A stretch of 64,000 nt of DNA from DASZCR01 sp964246705. Its GTDB lineage: Bacteria; Acidobacteriota; Blastocatellia; Pyrinomonadales; Pyrinomonadaceae. The notes beneath the pieces were generated by a model. It worked only from the letters and a program-made list of their open reading frames with translations, made no database searches and had not been told where the DNA came from. The position numbers were made by a program, and so were the translations under genes. Location: NCBI GenBank assembly GCA_964246705.1, contig CAXTRQ010000006.1, forward strand, positions 3,640 through 67,639, written 5' to 3'. Below are positions 42,648 to 50,703 of this stretch, piece after piece (the stretch's first letter is position 1; every line of letters begins with the position of its first letter).

Positions 42648-45253
42648 ATGAGACCGAAAAACACATCCCTCTTCAGACTGCTTATTTCGCTTTCACTAGC
42701 AGTCACATCCTTAGCCGGAACCTTCCCCGTCGCCGCAAACGTCGCGCGCTCAGGTGGGGAGCCGGCCACGTCGGAGGCGAATCGCCGTCCGAAGACTTCT
42801 TATCCTGTCCTGTCGCGTTACGCGAGCGATCTCACGCAGCAGGCGCGAATGGGCAAACTCGAATCGCTACAGGGCAGCGAAGCGAAAGACCTCGAAGCGA
42901 ATGTCCTCAAGGCCATCGAAATTCTTTCGCGCGAGACGAAAAATAATCCGGTGCTGATTGCGGAGCCGGGCACAGACGCGGCAACGATAGCCAGAGGAGT
43001 CGCACGACAAATCGCCTCCGGCAAAGCGCCTGCGCGGCTGCGCGACGCGAAGGTTTTCGGCGTCAGCCGCGACGCTCTGATGGCCGACGCTAAATCCGGC
43101 GAAGAGTTCACCGCCCGTCTGCGAGCCGTTCTTGCAGAGGCCGAAGGCTCGCGCGGGCAAGTCATCCTTTTCATCGAAGACTTTCATCACTACATCGGCA
43201 CTTACACGGAGCGTGCAGCCTCGGATGCGATGCGCGCGTCCATCGAGCGGGGTGACGTGCGCGTTATCGGCGTGACGACCTCCGCGATGTACGCCGAGCA
43301 CATCGGGGGAGATGCGACGCTGGCGAAATTGTTCCAGCCTCTCCGCCTCGACGGCGTGAGCGATGAATCCGATTCCGACAAGAGCGCCCGCACGGGCGAC
43401 GGATTCGAGGGCGACAAGCTCTCCTCCGACCTGCGCGAGATGGTGAACGCGGGGCGGTCGAGTAATGGACGCGTCGGCGTCATCCTGCAAGCCGCCGACT
43501 TTAAGNNNNNNNNNNACGAACTGAAATCGCTGCTCGCACGCCACGGTGTCGAGGTCAAGTCGTCCATGCAGAGACTCGGCGCGTTGCGCGTGGAAGTGCC
43601 CGTCAACGCTCTCGAGGAACTGGCGGCGAGCAAAGCGACGGGCTACCTGTCGCCGGACAGAAAGATTGAATCGTTCGGACACGTCACGGCCACGACCGGC
43701 ACTGATCTGGTGCGGACGCAGCCGAGTGGCTCACTCATCGGCGGCATCNNNNNNNNNNNNNNNNNNNNNNNGATGCGGCAATGCACACCACCCCCCCCGC
43801 CTTCAACGGCGGCACTCCCGGCGCGCGTCTAGTGGCGAGCGTGGACTTCACCGGCGACAAAACGGTTGAAGACAAATTCGGACACGGTTCGCACGTCGCC
43901 TCATCTGCCGCCGGTGTGAGCACGACCATTGCTACTGAGTACGAAGGCATTGCTCCTAACGCCAAATTTATCAACCTGCGCGTGCTGAACTCACAGGGCA
44001 TGGGCAGCGTTTCGTGGGTGCTGAACGCGCTCAACTGGATTCTCAGCCCGGCTGACCCGTCGAGGCCAGCCAATTCCAACAACCCGCTGAACAAAGACAA
44101 GTACAACATTCGCGTCGTCAACATGAGCCTCGGCGCGCCCGCCGTTGACTCTTACAAAAACGACCCGCTGTGCAAGGCCGCGCGCAGGCTGGTTGACGCC
44201 GGAATCGTCGTCGTCGCCGCCGCCGGTAACAACGGCAAGAACGCCGCCGGGCAGAAAGTCTACGGGCAGATTCACTCTCCCGGCAACGAGCCTTCGGTCA
44301 TCACCGTTGGCGCAACCAACACCTTCGGCACGGACAAGCGCGACGACGACGGCATCGCCACCTTCAGTTCGCGCGGCCCCACTCGCAGCTATTGGACGGA
44401 CGCGAGCGGCGTCAAGCACTACGACAACCTCGTTAAGCCCGACCTCGTCGCTCCCGGCAATAAATTGATTTACGCCGAAGCAGACGGAAATCTCCTCGTC
44501 ACACAGCACAGGGAGTTGGACGCAGGCATCTCCGACAAAGACAACAAGAGGTTGATGTACCTGAGCGGCACGTCAATGGCGACGCCCCTCGTCGCAGGCG
44601 CGGCGGCGCTCCTGCTGCAAGCCAACCCGAAGCTGACGCCGAACATGGTCAAGATGGTTTTGATGTATACGTCGCAGCAACTCGCGGGCTTCAACGCTTT
44701 CGAGCAGGGCACGGGACAACTCAACGTCGAAGGCGCAGTCCGTCTGGCGCGACTCGTCCGCACGGATTTAGGTAACAACCCGAAACAGGGCGACCCGCTG
44801 CTGACGACCAGCAGCCTACCGACGCCGAGTACGACTATCGCTGGATACACCTTCCCATGGGCGCAAGGCATCATGGTCAACCAACACTACCTCAAAGGCT
44901 CCAATCTTATCGCCCAGTACCAGACGGTCTACGGGACGGGTATGGTTTTAGGCGACGGGATGGTGATGGGCGATGGCATGGTGATGGGTGACGGTGTGAT
45001 GGTCAGCGACGGCATGGTCATGGGCGACAACATCCTGACCAGCAGCGGCATGGTCATGGGCGACGGCGCAGTCTTTCTCCCGTGCAGCGTCCTCGTCAGT
45101 GATGGGATGGTGATGGGTGATGGCATGGTCATGGGCGACGGTGTGATGGTCAGCGACGGGATGGTGATGGGCGACGGCATGGTGATGGGTGATTCCGCCG
45201 TGCAGGCCATGTCCGCGATGGTTGGCGGCGATGATACCGAGTCAATGAAATAA
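42648..45253 (+). CDS. Secreted S8 protease with degenerate Clp-type AAA+ domain
   Basis: One gene interrupted by two N-gaps. Signal peptide (LFRLLISLSLAVTSLAGTFPVAA); residues about 57-235 are collinear with ClpB/ClpC module 1 (ILSRETKNNPVLIAEPG, LRAVLAEAEGSRGQVILFIE, RGDVRVIGVTTSAMY, LFQPLRLD). Its Walker A reads AEPGTDAAT instead of GEPGVGKT, Walker B FIEDFH instead of FIDELH, and the arginine finger is lost, so ATP hydrolysis is not expected. A propeptide-like segment follows, then the S8 domain with FGHGSHVAS, AAGNNGKN and SGTSMATP. The catalytic Asp would lie in the second gap, across which the frame changes. The C-terminus is a GMVMGD repeat tail. Confidence 0.85.
43506..43515. other. 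Assembly gap (10 N)
   Basis: Ten undetermined bases inside the subtilase gene, between the AAA+-like domain and the propeptide-like segment. True length unknown. Confidence 0.95.
43750..43771. other. Assembly gap (22 N)
   Basis: Twenty-two undetermined bases just before the subtilase sequence DAAMHTTPP. The left and right sides are in different frames, so the real gap is not 22 bases or an indel is present. The missing part should contain the catalytic Asp motif. Confidence 0.95.
44938..45192 (+). repeat. GMVMGD coding repeats
   Basis: The subtilase tail encodes about a dozen copies of a six-residue unit GMVMGD or variants (GVMVSD, GMVLGD), partly as a higher-order block of about 24 residues that occurs twice. 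At DNA level the unit is ATGGTGATGGGCGATGGC with synonymous variation. Confidence 0.9.
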
Positions 45254-45385
45254 CTCAACCGAAGGGCGGAGACGACCGGCGATATGCGTCGGGCTGTCTC
45301 CGCTCTCTTCAACAATTCCACGCGCGACGGTTTGAAAGCCCCTCCCCACCGTTCACGCCAAACATCTCAGAACGCTTCTCAGCGA

Positions 45386-46261
45386 ATGGTTACGAACGTG
45401 GACAATTCTCTAACAGTTCAACCACTCAGGTCAGAGGATGCAGACGAGGCGATGGCTTACCTCGAAGCGCGGCCGGTCGCGACCGTCTGCATGCGAAGCT
45501 TCATCAGCGACAACGGCATCGTGTCGTCGCACAATCGCGGTGCGTTCTACGCGTGTCGCGCACATGATGGACGAATGAAAGGCGTCGCTCTCATCGGCGA
45601 CGCGATTCTCTTTGAGGCCGACGACGAGGCGACGATTGACGAATTTGCACGCTTCGCGCGCGCGCCTATCTCGACGCGCCTCATCAGAGGTGAGCGCAAA
45701 GCGGTCGAGCGTTTCTGGCAGGTCTATGCAGAACGGAAGACGTTGCCGAACACGAGGGCGGAGGAACATCTGCTCGTGATGCGTGCGCCAATCGAGAAAT
45801 GTGAGAGCGTAGAGGGCTTACGCCCGGCGACACTTGAAGACCTCCCGCTGCTGTTGGAAATCAACGCCAGTCTGGTGTGCGCGGAAGGTGGACGAAATCC
45901 GCTGGAGAATGATCCCGCAGGTTTCAGCCGTCGCCTCGCCGCGAGAATCGTGAGGGGGCGCGTGTGGGTCTGGCGCGCAGGCGACCGCCTGATGTTCAAG
46001 ACGGACTTGCTGTCCGACACGCCACAGGCCATCTACATCGAGGGCGTCTATGTCGCGCCGGAGATGCGCGGGCGCGGTGTCGGGCTGCGTTGCCTCACGC
46101 AGATGGGACGTGCGCTGCTGGAACGCTCGGCGGCAATCTGCCTGACGGTACGCGAAGATAACAACAGCGCGCGCTCGCTCTACCGGAAAGCGGCGTTTGA
46201 GTTCTTCAGCGAGCACACGACCGTGTACCTCCAACCGGCGCAGCAATCTGCTGCGGCCTGA
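45386..46261 (+). CDS. GNAT-family N-acetyltransferase
   Basis: Acetyl-CoA-dependent transferase of about 291 residues. The N-terminal half (MAYLEARPVATVCMRSFI) resembles the DUF4081 partner domain, the C-terminal half is a complete GNAT domain: IYIEGVYVAPEMRGRGVGLRCLTQM (acetyl-CoA site) and TVREDNNSARSLYRKAAFEF. Acceptor unknown. I use ATG 45386; the open frame begins earlier but the extra 34 residues look non-coding. The next gene starts 27 bases later. Confidence 0.83.
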   Translation: MVTNVDNSLTVQPLRSEDADEAMAYLEARPVATVCMRSFISDNGIVSSHNRGAFYACRAHDGRMKGVALIGDAILFEADDEATIDEFARFARAPISTRLIRGERKAVERFWQVYAERKTLPNTRAEEHLLVMRAPIEKCESVEGLRPATLEDLPLLLEINASLVCAEGGRNPLENDPAGFSRRLAARIVRGRVWVWRAGDRLMFKTDLLSDTPQAIYIEGVYVAPEMRGRGVGLRCLTQMGRALLERSAAICLTVREDNNSARSLYRKAAFEFFSEHTTVYLQPAQQSAAA

Positions 46262-46288
46262 GCCGGAGGGGAGAGCAAGCAAAAGATC

Positions 46289-48523
46289 ATGGGCACACGC
46301 GCGGAAAAGTTGAGGCCATACCAATGGACGGTCGTCGTCATCGGCGGGCTGGTGACGACGCTTTGCATCAACCAGCTTCATCCGGCGCGACTCGACCTGC
46401 GCTTTCTATTGCTGGCGTTTGTGACTCTCGGCGTCAGTTCGCGCATCTACGTGAGAATCCCTCGCCATGAGGTCAACATCACGCTCGCGGACACCTTCAT
46501 CTTTCTCGCCATTCTGATTTACGGCGGGGCGGCTGCCGTGCTGCTGGCGACCGCCGAGGGCATCAGTTCCGGCCTGCGTATCAGCAAGCAGAAAAAGCCG
46601 ATTACGATTCTCTTCAACGCGGCGGTGCTGGCCTGCTCGACCGCCTGCGCCGTCTGCGCCCTCTGGCTCGTCTCCATCGTCGCGCCCAACCTCCACAGCC
46701 AAGGCTATAGCGGCCTCCTCGTCGCCGCCGTCACGATGGGACTGGCGCAGTACATCGCCAACAGCATCCTCATCGCGGTCGGGCTGGCGCTGAAGTCAGA
46801 CCAGCCGATTCACCAGACATGGAGTAAACATTGCGGCTGGCTCTCCATCTCGACCTTCATCGGGGCCGCCTCCGCCGGAGCCATCTCCAACTTTATTGAC
46901 TCGGCTGGCTTCTACGCTTTTCTGGTGTCGCTCCCAGTCATCTGCATCGTCTACATTACCTACAACAAATATCTGGAAGACATCAGAGCCACGTCCGCTC
47001 AGGCTGAACAGTCCGAGCGCGCGCGCGCCGAGGCCGAGCGCGAACGCGCCGAGGCAGCCGAGCGCCACGTCGAAGAGCAGAACCGGCATATCGCCGAACT
47101 CGAACGCATCAGCCGCGAACTTCAGGAAAGCCGCGAGCACTTCCGCCACGCCGCGTTTCACGATTCTCTGACCGGGCTGCCGAACCGCACCCTTCTGACG
47201 GATCAACTGAAATTCGCCATCGAGCGCTCGCGTCGTCGTCAAGACCATCTCTTCGCCGTCCTCTTCCTCGACCTCGACCGCTTCAAGAACATCAACGACA
47301 GTCTCGGTCACGCCGCCGGAGACCAACTGCTCATCAAGATTGCACAGCGTTTAGAAAAGTGCCTGCGCCCGACCGACATGGTGGCACGCCTCGGCGGCGA
47401 CGAGTTCGCCATCCTGCTCGACGGTCTGGAATCGCAGACCGACGCCATCCGCGTCGCCGACCGCGTGCAGGAAGAGTTGATGTGCTCCTTCATCCTCAAC
47501 GGCCACGAGGTCTACGCGGCGGCCAGCATCGGCATCACTCTCAACAATCATTCTTACGACGATCCCGAAAACGTGCTGCGCGATGCAGACACGGCGATGT
47601 ATCGCGCCAAAGAAAAGGGTAAAGGCCGCTACGAACTTTTCGACACCGACATGCACGCCGACGCGATGGCGCGACTGCGACTCGAAAACGACCTCCGCCA
47701 CGCCATCGAGCACAGAGAGTTCGAGGTCTACTATCAACCGATTATGACGCTCAGCACACGTAAGATTGCCGGATTCGAGGCGCTCATCCGCTGGCATCAC
47801 CCGGAGCGCGGATTCGTCTCCCCGACGGAATTCATCCCGCTCGCCGAAGAGACCAGACTAATTACGGAGATCGGCGACTGGGTGCTGTTCGAGGCGTGCC
47901 GCCAGATGAACGAGTGGCGAAAACTTTCATCGTCGCACTGCCCGCTCACCATTAGCGTCAATCTTTCGAGCAAGCAGTTCACCCAGCATAACCTCATCGA
48001 GCGAATCAAGGAGACGCTCTTGACGACCGGGCTTCCGCCTCAATGCCTGAAATTGGAGATTACAGAAAGCGCGGTGATGGACAACGCCGACGATGCCGCT
48101 GCGATGCTCGATCAACTGCGCGAGATGGGCATTCAGTTAAGCATTGACGACTTCGGCACGGGCTACTCGTCTCTCAGCTACCTCCACCGCTTCCCCGTCA
48201 ACACGCTCAAGGTTGACCGCTCTTTCGTCAGCCGAATGGGCGAGGGCGATGAGAACGCCGAGATTGTCAGAACCATCGTCACACTGGCCTCGAATCTGGG
48301 GATGGCTGTCATCGCCGAAGGCGTCGAGACTGAAGGGCAGCACGAGCAACTAAAAGACCTCAAGTGTGATTACGGTCAGGGCTATCTGTATTCGCGTCCG
48401 GTGACTGCCGGGGCGGCGGCGGAACTTCTCCGCGAAAGCCTGCAAACGGATTACGCGCCCGTCCTCACACTCAGCGGCACGGATCGCAGACGCTCCCTGC
48501 ACGCCGCGAATCTGGCAGCATAA
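46289..48523 (+). CDS. Membrane GGDEF-EAL cyclic-di-GMP enzyme
   Basis: A 744-residue protein with an N-terminal membrane sensor of about six helices (1-225), a coiled coil (about 230-285: RARAEAERERAEAAERHVEEQ), a GGDEF domain with intact RLGGDEFAIL and an EAL domain with intact FEALIRWHHPERG, ITESAVM, IDDFGTGYSSLSYL and EGVETEGQ. Both synthesis and breakdown of cyclic di-GMP are possible. The ligand of the sensor is unknown. Confidence 0.95.
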   Translation: MGTRAEKLRPYQWTVVVIGGLVTTLCINQLHPARLDLRFLLLAFVTLGVSSRIYVRIPRHEVNITLADTFIFLAILIYGGAAAVLLATAEGISSGLRISKQKKPITILFNAAVLACSTACAVCALWLVSIVAPNLHSQGYSGLLVAAVTMGLAQYIANSILIAVGLALKSDQPIHQTWSKHCGWLSISTFIGAASAGAISNFIDSAGFYAFLVSLPVICIVYITYNKYLEDIRATSAQAEQSERARAEAERERAEAAERHVEEQNRHIAELERISRELQESREHFRHAAFHDSLTGLPNRTLLTDQLKFAIERSRRRQDHLFAVLFLDLDRFKNINDSLGHAAGDQLLIKIAQRLEKCLRPTDMVARLGGDEFAILLDGLESQTDAIRVADRVQEELMCSFILNGHEVYAAASIGITLNNHSYDDPENVLRDADTAMYRAKEKGKGRYELFDTDMHADAMARLRLENDLRHAIEHREFEVYYQPIMTLSTRKIAGFEALIRWHHPERGFVSPTEFIPLAEETRLITEIGDWVLFEACRQMNEWRKLSSSHCPLTISVNLSSKQFTQHNLIERIKETLLTTGLPPQCLKLEITESAVMDNADDAAAMLDQLREMGIQLSIDDFGTGYSSLSYLHRFPVNTLKVDRSFVSRMGEGDENAEIVRTIVTLASNLGMAVIAEGVETEGQHEQLKDLKCDYGQGYLYSRPVTAGAAAELLRESLQTDYAPVLTLSGTDRRRSLHAANLAA

Positions 48524-48684
48524 TTGGATATAAAATCTCTGCGTTCTTCTTTAAAGTTGAGCGATTGAAAATTGCACCTCTTCAATCTTGATGCGCTGAT
48601 GGTCGTCAACCCACAACGTGCCCGACTCCCAAGACTCAACCGCTCTATATATCAATGGACTGTGTGTCGTAGATAAGGCGAACG

Positions 48685-50676
48685 CTAACGAATGCGCGTC
48701 ATCTGTCGCCAGAAGAATCTGCCGAGGCGGGAGAAGGCGTTGCGATCTTTGGCGGTCGCGCCTTCGATGGGGAGGCCGAGCGCGGCGGCGAGTTCCGGGT
48801 TGGGCGGCGCGATGTCTTCATCGCCGCGTTTCTCGGAGAGCCAGCGATTGAGGACGCGCGTGACGATGCGACGCTGTTCGGGCGGGGCTTCGGCGAGAAA
48901 CGCGCCGCGCAGGTCGTCTAGCTCGGCGATCTCAAGTTGGTTGGTCTGGTAGTAGCTGCGGAGCGCCGCGAAGAACCGTGTGTCACCCATCAGTTGCCGG
49001 AGCGCGACGAACATCAATGCGCCTTTACCGGCGACGATGGCCGCGTACTGGAAAGAGTTTCGATAATCGCGCGCATCGCGCTCCGCCGTCATGTCTTCGC
49101 CGCCGAACGTGCGATAAATTTGATAGACGCCGCGCAGCTGATCTTCCTGCGCGAGGCGTGCGCGCTCCTCTCCGTGTGCGTCCTTGTAATAGAGCAACGC
49201 CGACCAGTGCGCGAGTGCTTCATCGAGGACGGGGGCGCGCGCCGGATCGCTCCCGACCGTCATGCCCCACCACTCATGCGCGATCACATGCGCGGTCGTG
49301 AACTCAAGACTATCTTCGATGGAGGCACGCTGCTCGCGCACAATTTCGGGGAGGTTACGCATCGAGGGCGCATCGAAATCCACGTAGAAGGCGCTGGCAA
49401 TCACGCCAAGCCCGGAAAACTCTGCGCTCCCAACCCCGGCGACGAGCGGCGCTTCCGTGACGCTGATGGTTTTTGAGGGGAGCGCAATTGTCGGCAGCGC
49501 GCCGAACCGCGACTCGAAGATTCGCGCGGCCTCGGCGGCGACGGCGAGCACGCGACGCCCGACCACTTCATGTTCCGCAGTGAAAATTGAACGCACCTTC
49601 AGGCCGGAGATATTGCGCTCCGCCGAACGCAACGTGCGACCGGCGACGATGGCGAAGTTACGCAAATTTATTCCCACGTATTTCCGCTCACGGTGGCTGC
49701 TCACCTCGGCGTCAAATCCTCCTTCACCCGACGTGAACAATTCCACGTCGCCGGGCGCGATGATGCTCACCTCGTAATCCGCGACCTCTGTATAGAGGGC
49801 ATCGCCGACCGTCGGTTCAACTTTTCGTTGCCAGTCGTCGCCGTTGCGGACGGCAAGCACCGGATAGGCGCTGCCGAGCAGCATCACGCCACGAGAGTAA
49901 AAGTTGGTATCGCGTGCGCGGCGAACTTCGCGCTATTCGCGCAGTCCCGCGCCGACCTGCTGGACGACATGCGCGGGCAGACTCGTCTCATCCGGGTCAA
50001 TCTCCGGCACGCTGCCCTTGAACTTGATTTCAACCTCGACGCTCGCGCCCGCCGCGACCGGCTCGCGCATCTGCACGCGTAGGGTCATCTCCTGATCGTC
50101 GAGCGAGAAGGCGAGCGGTTGCGCCGTCTGTGCTGTGCGCACCTCTGCGATTTCGATGTGTGGCTCGTCGGGCGTCGGAGCGGCAGACGGTTCGGGCGCA
50201 GTGTTTATTCCGGCGATGCTGAAAGGCTCTGCGCGTGTTGTCGGGGCTGCGTTGTCGCGGAGGTTCGAGTAGAGATGAAAATAGATGACGGCGGTCGGGC
50301 GGCTGTCGTGATTAATCCAGCGCACGCGCTCCGTGCCGGTATAGCTGCGCGCGTCGAAATCGAGTTTGAGAGAGATTTTGTACTGCGTGCGCTCCGCCGC
50401 TTTAGCCGTCTGCGGCGTGCTCTGCTGCGCGTTGGCCGGGGTGGGCAGCAAACACAACCCGAAAATAAACGCGAGGGCAAAGCTGACGCCGCTCGCTCTG
50501 AGTGGAAAATTTAGTCGAGTGAAACGGAGAGAATTATTCGCCACAGAGACACAGAGGACACGGAGGTTGCACAGAGAAATGAAGAAGGCAGTAGGCAGTA
50601 GGCAATAGTCCGTCAGAGTAGATTTGAATACTTCTGTCTGTCGGCTACTTTCCGCCTGCTTTCTGCTGTCTGACAT
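48685..50676 (-). pseudogene. M1 aminopeptidase-like gene with in-frame TAG
   Basis: Two open frames (50676 to 49936, and 49887 to 48685) lie in the same phase and are separated only by TAG at 49933-49935 plus 15 sense codons, so this is one gene with a nonsense codon, not a frameshift. The first part has an export signal and the M1 N-terminal domain (GTERVRWINHDSRPTAVIYFHLY). The second has GSAEFSGLG (GAMEN-like), HVIAHEWWG where HEXXH is expected (catalytic Glu to Val; the codon is GTG, one change from GAG) and LDEALAHW with the third zinc ligand. The first 55 residues are translated repeat sequence. Confidence 0.75.
50524..50675. repeat. Two intergenic repeat types within M1-like 5' end
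   Basis: GGCAGTAGGCAGTAGGCAATAG (tandem 7-mers) and CACAGAGACACAGAGGACACGG lie side by side. Both are low-complexity strings of the kind found between genes elsewhere, but here they are open in the M1-like frame and encode YCLLPTAFFISLCNLRVLCVSVA. Confidence 0.65.
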
Positions 50677-50703
50677 TTTCAAATCTCCCGGCTCTTAAAA
50701 TTC

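Noticed and set aside
43772..43832. Separate short C-terminus of the first subtilase part (MRQCTPPPPPS)
   Set aside because: It arises only by reading through the N-gap in the wrong frame; the subtilase frame on the right is DAAMHTTPP.
44938..45192. CRISPR-like regular DNA repeats
   Set aside because: Units are 18 bases, in frame, without spacers, and encode the GMVMGD protein repeat.
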